Positions 19,829 through 28,253 of a DNA stretch of 46,405 nt are shown one piece after another; positions within the stretch are counted from its first letter, which is position 1, and every line of letters begins with the position of its first letter. A program made the position numbers and the translations under genes. The DNA lies in assembly GCA_029051525.1 (NCBI GenBank), contig JAIDKG010000077.1:1-46405 (forward strand), read 5' to 3'. This stretch comes from Muribaculaceae bacterium. GTDB lineage: Bacteria; Bacteroidota; Bacteroidia; Bacteroidales; Muribaculaceae. The notes under the pieces are model-generated. The model was not told the DNA's origin. It worked only from the letters and a program-made list of their open reading frames with translations, and ran no database searches.

Positions 19829-20056
19829 ATGACTCTGAAAGAGATTCGAAATATGTATGTCGACGGTTTCCGGCAGATGACAATCGGCAAGACCCTCTGG
19901 GCTCTGATTCTGCTGAAGCTACTTGTGCTCTTTCTGGTCGTGAAGCTCTTTTTCTTTCCCGATGTGCTGAAGCGCGATTATTCCACCGATGAGGAGCGGG
20001 CGGCGGCAGTGCGCCGCCATCTGAGCTCTCCGGTGGCGCATCCCAACGATAATTAA
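19829..20056 (+). CDS. DUF4492 domain-containing small membrane protein, cyd-associated
   Basis: The 75-residue protein matches the DUF4492 family, which in Bacteroidetes is found upstream of cytochrome bd genes. It shows MYVDGFRQMTIGKTLWALILLKLLVLFLVVKLFFF: an amphipathic start, then one membrane helix (about 20-45) and a charged C-terminal tail. By analogy with other small bd-oxidase subunits such as CydX it may assemble with CydAB, but this is inference. I chose the ATG at 19829; a GTG two codons earlier at 19823 is possible. cydA starts 29 bases downstream. Confidence 0.85.
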   Translation: MTLKEIRNMYVDGFRQMTIGKTLWALILLKLLVLFLVVKLFFFPDVLKRDYSTDEERAAAVRRHLSSPVAHPNDN

Positions 20057-20085
20057 AAAACCATATATACCCTTTTTTTTCCGCT

Positions 20086-21642
20086 ATGGATAATATTCTG
20101 ACTGTAGTCGACTGGTCGAGATGGCAATTCGCCATGACGGCTATTTTCCACTGGCTCTTCGTGCCGCTCACGCTGGGCCTGTCGGTGATAGTGGCCGTGA
20201 TGGAGAGTATCTATCTGCGCACCAAGTCGGAGAAGTGGCTCACTACCACTAAGTTCTGGATGACTCTGCTGGCCATTAATTTTGCAATCGGTGTGGCCAC
20301 CGGAATTATCCTGGAGTTTGAATTCGGCACAAACTGGAGTAATTATTCCTGGTTTGTGGGCGATATCTTCGGTGCGCCGCTTGCCATCGAGGGTATTCTG
20401 GCTTTCTTCCTTGAGGCCACATTCGGTGCGGTGATGTTTTTCGGATGGGGGAAGGTATCCCCCCGATTCCATCTGCTCTCCACCTGGCTCACTGCAATCG
20501 GAGCCTCGATTTCTGCACTTTGGATTCTTGTGGCCAATGCCTGGATGCAGTATCCGGTGGGGATGGAGTTCGACCCGGCGCAGATGCGCAATGTGATGGA
20601 CAATTTCTGGGCCCTCTTCTCGGGGGTGGCAATCAATAAGTTTTTCCATGCCGTGCTGAGCGGCTGGGCTCTGTCGGGGGTATTCGTGATCGGTGTGAGC
20701 TGCTTCTTCCTCTGGCGCCGCAGCAACAGGGAGTTTGCCATCCGTTCGATCAAGACGGGGGGATGGATCGGTGTGGCGGGGCTGCTGCTCTGCATGTGGA
20801 CCGGCGACGGATCGGCCGTGGAGGTGACCCGCACCCAGCCCATGAAGCTGGCAGCCATGGAGGGCCTGTATTATGGCACATCCGGACAGTCGCTCACAGT
20901 GATGGGGATCGTGAATCCCGACAAACGCTGGGACAATGATGAGGATCCATATCTGCTCGACATCGCAATGCCCAAAGGGCTCTCCCTGCTGGCACGCCAC
21001 GATATGGATGCCTTCGTGCCGGGCATAAATGATATAATCAATGGTGTGGATATCGTGGATGGCGACACGGTCAATACCGTGAGCTATGCCGAGCGCATAG
21101 AGCGCGGACGCATGGCGCAGAAGTCGCTCCGCGAATATTCGCTGGCCCTCGAGACCGGCGATACCGAATGGATGCAGCGTGCCGCCTCGCAGCTGAGTGT
21201 GAATTATCCCTATTTCGGCTATGGATATTTCAAATCACCGGCCGATGCCATCCCGCCGGTGGCACTGACTTTCTATTCATTCCGCATCATGGTGGGACTC
21301 GGAAGCTATTTCCTGCTCTTCTATGTGGTGATGCTCTTCCTGGTGTATCGCAAGGAGGAATGCCTGTGCCATGCCCGCTGGTTGCAGATTGTGGCCATGG
21401 CATCGGTGCCGCTGATGTGGATCTGCTCGGAGGCTGGCTGGGTAGTGGCCGAGGTGGGCCGTCAGCCATGGACAGTGCAGGATCTGCTCCCCACATGCGC
21501 CGCCATTTCAGATATCCCGGCTTCGTCGGTGATTGTGACTTTCTGGATATTTGCCGTGATATTCACCATCCTCCTCGCAGCTGAAATGAGCATCATGATC
21601 AACTGGATAAATAAATCGACCCGCAAGGATCTTAACAAGTAA
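20086..21642 (+). CDS. cydA: cytochrome bd ubiquinol oxidase subunit I
   Basis: CydA carries the quinol site and the three hemes of cytochrome bd, a high-affinity oxidase that reduces O2 to water. The 518-residue protein has His22 (FHWLFVPL, a heme ligand), Glu102 and Glu110 (IEGILAFFLE, the proton/heme d region), His188 (NKFFHAVLSG, heme b558 ligand), and GRQPW near the C-terminus. About nine membrane segments and a periplasmic Q-loop of about 130 residues are visible. In gut Bacteroidales this oxidase permits nanaerobic respiration and O2 removal. The cydB start follows 12 bases later. Confidence 0.97.
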   Translation: MDNILTVVDWSRWQFAMTAIFHWLFVPLTLGLSVIVAVMESIYLRTKSEKWLTTTKFWMTLLAINFAIGVATGIILEFEFGTNWSNYSWFVGDIFGAPLAIEGILAFFLEATFGAVMFFGWGKVSPRFHLLSTWLTAIGASISALWILVANAWMQYPVGMEFDPAQMRNVMDNFWALFSGVAINKFFHAVLSGWALSGVFVIGVSCFFLWRRSNREFAIRSIKTGGWIGVAGLLLCMWTGDGSAVEVTRTQPMKLAAMEGLYYGTSGQSLTVMGIVNPDKRWDNDEDPYLLDIAMPKGLSLLARHDMDAFVPGINDIINGVDIVDGDTVNTVSYAERIERGRMAQKSLREYSLALETGDTEWMQRAASQLSVNYPYFGYGYFKSPADAIPPVALTFYSFRIMVGLGSYFLLFYVVMLFLVYRKEECLCHARWLQIVAMASVPLMWICSEAGWVVAEVGRQPWTVQDLLPTCAAISDIPASSVIVTFWIFAVIFTILLAAEMSIMINWINKSTRKDLNK

Positions 21643-21654
21643 TACCCCCTCGCC

Positions 21655-22800
21655 ATGACACTTGAATTTTTACAGAATTACTGGTGGGTGCTCGTATCCA
21701 TCTTAGGTGGCATACTGGTGTTTCTGCTCTTCGTGCAGGGTGGCCAGTCGATGCTCCTCTCTGCCCCCGACCCACAATGGAGCCAACTGATGATCAGCGC
21801 CATCGGCCGCAAGTGGGAACTCACATTCACCACTCTGGTCACCTTCGGCGGAGCCGCCTTCGCCTCCTTCCCACTATTTTACTCCACCAGCTTCGGCGGG
21901 GCTTACTGGCTGTGGATGCTGATATTGCTCACATTCGTGCTTCAGGCGGTGAGTTATGAATATCGGTGCCGACAGGGCAATCTCCTGGGGCGCCGCATGT
22001 ATGATATTTTCCTTTTCCTCAACGGCACCGTGGGTTGCATCCTGCTGGGTGTGGCTGTGGCTATGTTCTTCTTCGGCGCAGAGTTCAGCGTGGAGCGGCA
22101 GAGCCTGCTCGAAGGGGGCTCTCCGGTGATATCACGCTGGGATAATCCGTCGCATGGATTTGAGGTAATCTTCAGCTGGCCCAATCTGGTGCTGGGGTTT
22201 GCGGTGCTTTTCCTGGCGCGTGTATCAGGCGGCCTTTATATTCTGAATGCGGTGGATACCACCACCCAATTCCGCTCATGGATCATCCGCAAACTCTGGT
22301 TCAATACGATTCTCTTCCTCGTATTCTTCCTCGGCTTTCTGGCTATCCTCTTCACCACCACCGGATATACGGTGATATCGGCTACATCGCTCGGCACTGA
22401 GGTAGTGTCTACTCCTTATAAGTATTGGCACAATCTCATATCCTCACCCTCGATTCTGGTTCTCCTGCTGCTGGGTGTGGGATGTGTGCTCACCGGTATC
22501 TGCGGCACCCTCTTCGTGAAGGGCTACAACCGTGGCATCTGGAGTGTGGGTATCGGCACATTCTTCACCGTGGTGGCTCTCTTCTGGCTGGCCGGTTTCT
22601 GCGACACTCCCTTCCTCCCCTCCATCACATCGCCTGAATCATCGCTCTCTATCCGCAATGCATCATCTTCGGAATTCACTCTGCGCTGCATGGCTTATGT
22701 GAGCATTCTGGTGCCCTTTGTGGTGGGCTATATCTGGTATGTGTGGCGCATGATCGACCGCCGCAAGATCACCGAAGCCGACCTTCAGAATCAACATTGA
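21655..22800 (+). CDS. cydB: cytochrome bd ubiquinol oxidase subunit II
   Basis: CydB is the heme-free partner subunit that stabilises CydA. The 381-residue protein has about nine hydrophobic segments. Typical CydB features are FLLFVQGGQSML in the first helix, the segment GRKWELTFTTLVTFGGAAFASFP, and YEYRCRQG after the third helix. It is the last gene of the operon before a hairpin terminator at 22847-22882. Confidence 0.94.
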   Translation: MTLEFLQNYWWVLVSILGGILVFLLFVQGGQSMLLSAPDPQWSQLMISAIGRKWELTFTTLVTFGGAAFASFPLFYSTSFGGAYWLWMLILLTFVLQAVSYEYRCRQGNLLGRRMYDIFLFLNGTVGCILLGVAVAMFFFGAEFSVERQSLLEGGSPVISRWDNPSHGFEVIFSWPNLVLGFAVLFLARVSGGLYILNAVDTTTQFRSWIIRKLWFNTILFLVFFLGFLAILFTTTGYTVISATSLGTEVVSTPYKYWHNLISSPSILVLLLLGVGCVLTGICGTLFVKGYNRGIWSVGIGTFFTVVALFWLAGFCDTPFLPSITSPESSLSIRNASSSEFTLRCMAYVSILVPFVVGYIWYVWRMIDRRKITEADLQNQH

Positions 22801-22846
22801 TTATCACCTCTCCTCCTCTCCTCCTCTCCTCATGTCCTACCCTATC

Positions 22847-22884
22847 AAAGGAGGGATGCACCTGCGGGCGCATCCCTCCTTTCT
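22847..22884 (+). terminator. terminator of the cyd operon
   Basis: A perfect 13-bp stem (22847-22859 with 22870-22882, 10-base loop) lies 46 bases after the cydB stop. Its own 3' arm ends in TTT, and no long T run follows. An AAA at the left end makes the structure usable in both directions. Confidence 0.75.
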
Positions 22885-22910
22885 GCGGCCTGATGGGGAG
22901 CCTGTCTCCC

Positions 22911-22961
22911 CAATCTCTCCCTAATCTCTCGCCAATCTCTCGCCAATCTCTTCCCAATCTC
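22911..22961. repeat. short 11-bp tandem array, unit CAATCTCTCGC
   Basis: There are 4.6 in-phase copies of an 11-bp unit (22911-22921, 22922-22932, 22933-22943, 22944-22954, 22955-22961), varying only at the first base and bases 9-10. The array begins 28 bases after the cyd terminator. The rest of the 341-base gap (to 23141) holds no gene that I can support, and no clear promoter for the next operon. Confidence 0.8.
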
Positions 22962-23141
22962 AGATAATAGTAGCCCCTTGCGGTGCGTTAAGAAAAATGT
23001 TGCCCTGCTGTAAAGCCACAAGCCTATGGCTTGCGCCCGCAGTCAGGTTTTCTCCTCTCGATTCTTATCCATTACTTCACAGTGAAGTGGCTGTTTCAAT
23101 CTGATGCTGATTCCGACAGCCACACTTACAATAATTTGCTT

Positions 23142-23747
23142 ATGTATTGGCAACTATTTCTATCCTTCTTCAAAATCGGAGCATTCACCTTCGGGGGCGG
23201 ATGGGCCATGATTTCGATAATAGAGAGGGAAATCGTCGATAAATATCATTGGATAGAGCGCGATGAATTTCTCGATCTGCTCGCCGTGGCACAGTCGCTG
23301 CCGGGCATTCTGGCCGTGAATATCGCCACTACCGTGGGCGACCGTCTGCATGGCATAAAGGGGAGCGCCCTGGCGGCTCTCGGCTCTATCCTCCCCTCTT
23401 TCCTCATAATTCTGGCCATAGCCATCTTCCTCACTCCGGAGACTATCAAGAACAATCACGTGCTTTCGGCTATCTTCATGGGTATACGTCCGGCGGTGGT
23501 GGCTCTGATTGTGGCTCCGGTCATCACTTCGGCCAAGGCTGCCAAAATCGGATGGAAGACCATCTGGATACCGCTGCTCGTGGCGCTGATGATATCGATC
23601 AATATCGGCTTCGTGTCGAATCCTATACTCTACATCCTCTTGGGTGCCATAGGCGGCTATCTTTATTGGAAATGGAGCATGCGCCGTCTTGCTGCAGCCA
23701 AATCCCGCCGGTCAGACCTCTCCGATACCGACTCCGACCACAAATAA
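23142..23747 (+). CDS. chromate transporter family half protein, first subunit
   Basis: The 201-residue membrane protein is a single-domain member of the CHR (ChrA) family. It begins with the CHR signature (FFKIGAFTFGGGWAMISIIEREIVD) and has about five to six membrane segments. Short CHR proteins work as pairs with opposite topology, and a second one follows 21 bases later. The family is named for chromate efflux, but the natural substrate in gut bacteria is uncertain. Upstream in-frame ATGs (for example at 23031) add an N-terminal stretch with no family similarity, so 23142 is preferred. Confidence 0.85.
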   Translation: MYWQLFLSFFKIGAFTFGGGWAMISIIEREIVDKYHWIERDEFLDLLAVAQSLPGILAVNIATTVGDRLHGIKGSALAALGSILPSFLIILAIAIFLTPETIKNNHVLSAIFMGIRPAVVALIVAPVITSAKAAKIGWKTIWIPLLVALMISINIGFVSNPILYILLGAIGGYLYWKWSMRRLAAAKSRRSDLSDTDSDHK

Positions 23748-23768
23748 TCCATTCGCTCTTAGCAACCT

Positions 23769-24377
23769 ATGAATATATATCTCAAACTCATATGGGCCTA
23801 TCTGAAGATAGGCATCTTCGGCTTCGGCGGCGGATATGCCATGCTGTCGCTGGTGGAACATGCCGTGGTGGATCCGGGATGGATCACCGAGACGATGTTT
23901 ACTGATATCGTGGCCATCTCGCAGATGACTCCGGGTCCTATCGGCATCAATTCAGCCACTTATATCGGTTATGTGGCTCCGGGGGAGGTGAATCCGGCTC
24001 TGGCATCACCCCTCTGGGGTATTTTGGGTTCGCTGGCGGCCACTTTGGCTGTGGTGCTTCCATCATTCTTTCTGGTGATATATAGCTCGCATTTCATACG
24101 CCGCCACCGTGAGAGCGGTGCCATCAAGGCTATCTTCAGCGGTCTGCGCCCTGTAGTAGTGGGCCTTATCGCTTCGGCGGCCATCTTGCTGATGAATGCA
24201 GCCAATTTCAACCCCAATGGCATAAGCTGGCAACTCATCACCAATATCATAATCTGCGTGGCGGCTTTCTGTCTGGTGTATTTCAAGATTCCATGGCGGG
24301 GTAAGCGCCGCTCGCTCCATCCGATTCTGGTGATTGTGATGGCGGGTGTGGCCGGTTACCTCATCTATGGTCTATGA
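23769..24377 (+). CDS. chromate transporter family half protein, second subunit
   Basis: The 202-residue protein is the partner CHR half: KIGIFGFGGGYAMLSLVEHAVVD at the N-terminus and the conserved ISQMTPGPIGINSATYIGY after the second helix. About six membrane segments are visible. The tandem arrangement suggests co-translation and a heterodimeric transporter. Both genes lie downstream of the cyd operon but after its terminator, so they are probably expressed separately. Confidence 0.87.
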   Translation: MNIYLKLIWAYLKIGIFGFGGGYAMLSLVEHAVVDPGWITETMFTDIVAISQMTPGPIGINSATYIGYVAPGEVNPALASPLWGILGSLAATLAVVLPSFFLVIYSSHFIRRHRESGAIKAIFSGLRPVVVGLIASAAILLMNAANFNPNGISWQLITNIIICVAAFCLVYFKIPWRGKRRSLHPILVIVMAGVAGYLIYGL

Positions 24378-24478
24378 TCGGCTATACTAAGAACGCGTAA
24401 GCGCTACAACCCTCCCCCGCCCCGGTGCATCAGCTCCCGGAGCCAACGGATCTCAACCCCATATTAGACACAGACACT

Positions 24479-25795
24479 ATGACTTATCAGGAATCCTTAG
24501 ATTTTCTTTTCTCGCAGCTGCCGATGTTTTCGCGCATCGGCGCGGCGGCCTATAAACCGGGTCTCGAAACATCGATCGCCCTCGATAATTATTTCGGCAA
24601 TCCTCACCGCCGGTTCCGCTCTATCCATGTGGGGGGCACCAATGGCAAGGGCTCTACCTCTCATATGCTCGCTTCGGTGCTTCAGGCGCAGGGTTATAAG
24701 GTGGGTCTATACACTTCACCTCATCTGGCCGATTTCCGTGAGAGAATGCGCATCGATGGTGAGATGATACCGGAGGAGAGTGTAATCAGCTTCGTGGAGC
24801 GCTGGCGTGCCTGCGGCTACGATGGCCACCCTTCATTTTTCGAGCTCACCATGATGATGGCTTTCGATTGGTTTGCGGCCGAGGGGGTGGACTATGCCGT
24901 GATCGAAGTGGGGATGGGTGGTCGCCTCGACTCTACCAATATCATCACCCCGATATCTACTGTGGTGACCAATATCTCGCCGGATCATATGCAATTTCTG
25001 GGCGATACGCTCGAGCAGATCGCCGGCGAGAAGGCGGGTATCTTCAAGCCGGGTGTGCCGGCTGTGGTGGGCAATGCCGAGGGTGAGGTGAGACGAGTGT
25101 TTGAGGAGCGGGCCTCTGCCACAGGCACCCCTCTGCGCTTCGCTTGCGACCTGCCGAAGCTAATCAATCCGCGCCTCCTGCCGGAGGGCACTTTAGCGGC
25201 CGATTGTGTGGCCTGCGGCCCCTTCATCTCCCCGCTTGGGGGTGAATATCAGATGGAGAATATCAATACGGTGCTGCATGAGGTGGAGGTGCTCCGCAGC
25301 ATCGGGGTGGAGATTTCGGCCGAGGCTCTCCATGATGGTCTGGAGGAGGTGGTGAAGCGCACCGGTCTGATGGGGCGCTGGATGGTCACCTCGCAGACTC
25401 CGCTCACTATCTGCGACACGGGCCACAATGAGGCTGGCCTGCGCGGCACAATGCACCAGCTTCTGGAGACCTGGCAGTATCGCCGGGCCAAGATCTCGGC
25501 CGATGCTCGGCTGCGGATCGTGATCGGATTTGTCAATGACAAGGATGTGACCCACATAGCCCGTCTGCTCCCGCGCCAGGCTGAGTATTATGTCACTCAG
25601 GCTTCGGTGCCACGCGCCATGCCGGCCTCCGATCTGATGAAGATTCTTGAGCCGTTGGGGCTGGATTGCCATCTGATCGAGGGGGGCGTGGATGCCGCAG
25701 TGGCGGCTGCACTGGCCGATAGCCTGCCGGCCGACGTGCTCTATATCGGAGGCTCCACCTTTGTGGTGGCCGATTATCTGGCCGGTCGCTCCTGA
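24479..25795 (+). CDS. folC: bifunctional folylpolyglutamate synthase/dihydrofolate synthase
   Basis: FolC ligates glutamate to dihydropteroate and then extends the polyglutamate tail of folates. From the chosen start it has 438 residues. It shows the Mur-ligase-type P-loop GGTNGKGSTSHM (near residue 60), YTSPHLADFRERMRIDG, VIEVGMGGRLDSTN, and ISPDHMQFLGDT(L)EQIAGEKAGI. An ATG 54 bases upstream gives residues with no family similarity, so 24479 is preferred. It reads toward a shared terminator with the RNase G gene. Confidence 0.95.
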   Translation: MTYQESLDFLFSQLPMFSRIGAAAYKPGLETSIALDNYFGNPHRRFRSIHVGGTNGKGSTSHMLASVLQAQGYKVGLYTSPHLADFRERMRIDGEMIPEESVISFVERWRACGYDGHPSFFELTMMMAFDWFAAEGVDYAVIEVGMGGRLDSTNIITPISTVVTNISPDHMQFLGDTLEQIAGEKAGIFKPGVPAVVGNAEGEVRRVFEERASATGTPLRFACDLPKLINPRLLPEGTLAADCVACGPFISPLGGEYQMENINTVLHEVEVLRSIGVEISAEALHDGLEEVVKRTGLMGRWMVTSQTPLTICDTGHNEAGLRGTMHQLLETWQYRRAKISADARLRIVIGFVNDKDVTHIARLLPRQAEYYVTQASVPRAMPASDLMKILEPLGLDCHLIEGGVDAAVAAALADSLPADVLYIGGSTFVVADYLAGRS

Positions 25796-25828
25796 ACTAT
25801 ATCGCCCCGTAAAAGCTCCGACTACTTC

Positions 25829-25887
25829 AATAAGAAAACAATACCGCCCCGAGGCTTCATGCTGCGGGGCGGTATTGTTTTCTTATT
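25829..25887. terminator. bidirectional terminator between folC and the RNase G gene
   Basis: A perfect 23-bp stem (25829-25851 with 25865-25887, 13-base loop) has A-rich and T-rich outer ends. It can therefore end rightward transcription from folC and leftward transcription from the RNase gene, whose stop codon is 29 bases away. Confidence 0.92.
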
Positions 25888-25915
25888 CAGGCGCATGGTG
25901 CGCGTGGTGGCTTTT

Positions 25916-27532
25916 CTACTTGTCTCGGTTTGCCGCGCGGGTGCGGCTCTTGCTGTGACTGCTGTTCATGTCGCTCTCCTCCTTGAGGTCGATCTCTTTA
26001 TGGTCGGTATCGAATACACGGTATTCCAGATACGCGAGCGACTCATCGGGAAGCACCTTGAAACCGCGTCCGAAGCGGCGGCGCCATTTCCCATAGAGCG
26101 ATATAAGCCCCTTCTTTACATAGGCATCGACAAAGGGGTGTACATACATCACGAATTTCTTCACCATCAGCGTATTGACCAGATAGTCAATCTTCTCCTC
26201 CAGCTTCTCTGTGAAGAGCAGCGAGGGCTGGATCTCACCCTTGCCGAAGCAGGAGGGGCAACTCTCGGAGGTGGTGATGTCGAGAGCCGGACGCACACGC
26301 TGGCGCGTGATCTGCATCAGGCCGAATTTACTCAGGGGCAATATGTTGTGGCGTGCGCGGTCGTTCTGCATCACCTCGCGCATATGCTCCACGAGTTTTT
26401 GGCGATGTTCCGGCTTATTCATGTCGATAAAATCGATCACTATGATACCTCCCATGTCGCGCAGGCGTAGCTGTCGCGCTATTTCATCGGCCGCTCGCAT
26501 ATTGACCTCGAGTGCATTGGTCTCCTGGTCGTTGGTGGCCTTGGAGCGATTGCCTGAATTCACATCGATCACATGCAGAGCTTCCGTATGCTCTATGATG
26601 ATGTAGGCTCCGCTTTTGAAGCTTACGGTCTTGCCGAAGCTTGATTTGATCTGGCGGGTGATATTGAAGTGATCAAATACCGGAATCTCTTTGGTGTAGA
26701 GCTTTACGATATCCGAGCGCTCGGGAGCTATGAGATTCACATAGTTGTGGATCTGTGTGAAGGTCTCTGCCTCGTTGACGTAGATGTTCTCGAATGTCGG
26801 ACTGAAGATATCGCGGATCAGGCTCACGGCGCGGCTGTCTTCCTCATAGATAAGCGAGGGGGGGGTGGCGCGCTGCATCTTCTGGATTGATTCCTCCCAG
26901 CATTTCACGAGGGTGCGCATCTCATTGTTGAGTTCGGCCACTCGTTTGTTTTCGGCCGATGTGCGCACTATCACTCCGAATCCTTTCGGCTTGATGCTCC
27001 CTATGAGCTGGCGCAAGCGGATTTTCTCCTCGGTCGATTTGATTTTCTGGGAGATTGATATCTTTTCGCCAAACGGTATGAGCACCATAAACCTCCCGGT
27101 AAAGGAGAGCTCAGTGGTGAGCCTCGGACCCTTCGACGAGATCGGCTCCTTGGCTATCTGCACGAGCAGTTGGCGGCCGGGCTGGAGTAGGTCCTGGATG
27201 GTGCCGTTTTTCTGGATATCAGGCTCTTTCTTGAATTTTGAGATATTGGGCACTTTGCGAGGATCTTTCAGGCATTCCTCCAGATAGGCGGAGTATGTGC
27301 TGAATTGCGGCCCAAGATCGAGATAATGTAGAAAAGCATCTTTTTCATAGCCCACATCCACGAAAGCGGCATTGAGTCCCGGCATGATTTTCTTCACTTT
27401 GGCCAGATAGAGGTCGCCTACGGCATAGGCTTGGTTGCGGCTCTCTTTCTGAAGCGATACCAGGCGCGAGTCTTCAAGCAGCGCTATCGAGATGTCTTTT
27501 TCTTGTACGTCGACTATAAGTTCGCTTTTCAT
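25916..27532 (-). CDS. rng: ribonuclease E/G family protein
   Basis: This 538-residue endoribonuclease is the RNase G-like member of the family that cuts single-stranded AU-rich RNA in mRNA decay and rRNA maturation. Visible parts are the S1 RNA-binding domain near the N-terminus (GDLYLAKVKKIMPGLNAAFVDVGYEKDAFLH), and the DNase I-like catalytic domain with HVIDVNSGNRS (near 322) and IIVIDFIDM (near 362), holding the two metal-binding aspartates. The zinc-link CPSCFGKG follows. There is no long C-terminal scaffold as in E. coli RNase E. A hairpin in its leader is noted separately. Confidence 0.93.
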   Translation of the reverse strand: MKSELIVDVQEKDISIALLEDSRLVSLQKESRNQAYAVGDLYLAKVKKIMPGLNAAFVDVGYEKDAFLHYLDLGPQFSTYSAYLEECLKDPRKVPNISKFKKEPDIQKNGTIQDLLQPGRQLLVQIAKEPISSKGPRLTTELSFTGRFMVLIPFGEKISISQKIKSTEEKIRLRQLIGSIKPKGFGVIVRTSAENKRVAELNNEMRTLVKCWEESIQKMQRATPPSLIYEEDSRAVSLIRDIFSPTFENIYVNEAETFTQIHNYVNLIAPERSDIVKLYTKEIPVFDHFNITRQIKSSFGKTVSFKSGAYIIIEHTEALHVIDVNSGNRSKATNDQETNALEVNMRAADEIARQLRLRDMGGIIVIDFIDMNKPEHRQKLVEHMREVMQNDRARHNILPLSKFGLMQITRQRVRPALDITTSESCPSCFGKGEIQPSLLFTEKLEEKIDYLVNTLMVKKFVMYVHPFVDAYVKKGLISLYGKWRRRFGRGFKVLPDESLAYLEYRVFDTDHKEIDLKEESDMNSSHSKSRTRAANRDK

Positions 27533-27553
27533 TCACTGATTTGATATAAGAGG

Positions 27554-27588
27554 CCGTCCGCCCCCGCTTGCACGGTGAGGGCGGACGG
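27554..27588 (-). other. GC-rich hairpin between the COX24-like gene and the RNase G gene
   Basis: A perfect 10-bp stem (27554-27563 with 27579-27588, 15-base loop) lies 22 bases before the RNase start codon and 39 bases after the small gene's stop. No T run follows on the minus strand. It may be a partial terminator or a leader hairpin for RNase autoregulation, as known for E. coli rne. The second option is inference. Confidence 0.5.
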
Positions 27589-27627
27589 GCACTGGCGTCA
27601 GAGACTTTTGCTGTCGCTGAAGATAGT

Positions 27628-27717
27628 TTATTTCTTCTTGTGACGATTCTTTCTCAGTCTTTTCTTACGCTTGTGGGTGGCCATCTTGTGGCCTTTTCTT
27701 TTCTTTCCGCTGGGCAT
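27628..27717 (-). CDS. tiny basic AURKAIP1/COX24-domain protein, 29 residues
   Basis: The frame encodes MPSGKKRKGHKMATHKRKK followed by RLRKNRHKKK and a TAA stop. More than half the residues are Lys, Arg or His. From memory this matches the tiny conserved Bacteroidetes proteins annotated with the AURKAIP1/COX24 domain, related to mitochondrial ribosomal protein mS38 and the small actinobacterial ribosomal protein bS22. A role on the small ribosomal subunit is therefore likely but inferred. It is easily missed by gene finders. It lies 46 bases downstream of an HU gene and 95 bases upstream of the RNase G gene on the same strand. Confidence 0.85.
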   Translation of the reverse strand: MPSGKKRKGHKMATHKRKKRLRKNRHKKK

Positions 27718-27763
27718 AATTGTATGTTTAAAAGGGTTTAGTTTGATTGGATTGCGCGTGAGG

Positions 27764-28051
27764 TCACTCTGCTTCGGGGCCCTTCACCTCATCAAGGAAT
27801 ACGCGTGAGGGCTTGAAGGCCGGCACTTTGTGCTCGGGGATGATGATCGAGGTGTTCTTGGAAATGTTGCGGGCAGTCTTCTCCTTGCGGGTCTTGATGA
27901 TGAAACTGCCGAATCCACGCAGATACACATTGTTGCCTGCTGCCATGGATTCCTTCACTACTTCCATAAACTTCTCAACTGTGAGGAGCACAGCAGCCTT
28001 GTCGAGGTTGGTGCTGCGAGATATCTCATTTACAATATCTGCCTTTGTCAT
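27764..28051 (-). CDS. HU family DNA-binding protein
   Basis: The 95-residue nucleoid protein matches HU/IHF: MTKADIVNEISRSTNLDKAAV in the helical dimer part, VYLRGFGSFIIKTRKEKTARN leading into the beta arm, and VPAFKPSRVFLDEV at the end. The N-terminal MTKADI is common in Bacteroidetes HU proteins. It binds DNA as a dimer with little sequence preference. The upstream box on the minus strand (28156-28149, GATATTTG) differs from the -7 consensus at one base. Confidence 0.95.
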   Translation of the reverse strand: MTKADIVNEISRSTNLDKAAVLLTVEKFMEVVKESMAAGNNVYLRGFGSFIIKTRKEKTARNISKNTSIIIPEHKVPAFKPSRVFLDEVKGPEAE

Positions 28052-28253
28052 TGTTGTAATTTTATCTCCTTATGGTTAAAGTTCTGTATTTCAAGAGATT
28101 ATCCCCTACTCAAGAGCGTCGGGCACTTGAGTGAGGCGAAATTCAGTGCAAATATCGTAAATTTTTTTTAATTAAGCGCTATTTTCACCCCGTTTTCGTG
28201 CATTTAGTGCTATTTTTTTACTCTTTATCAACTTTATAGCCCGCGCCCCACTC

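Noticed and set aside
20053-21000. 315-codon leftward frame opposite cydA
   Set aside because: His/Pro/Glu-rich antisense shadow without any motif.
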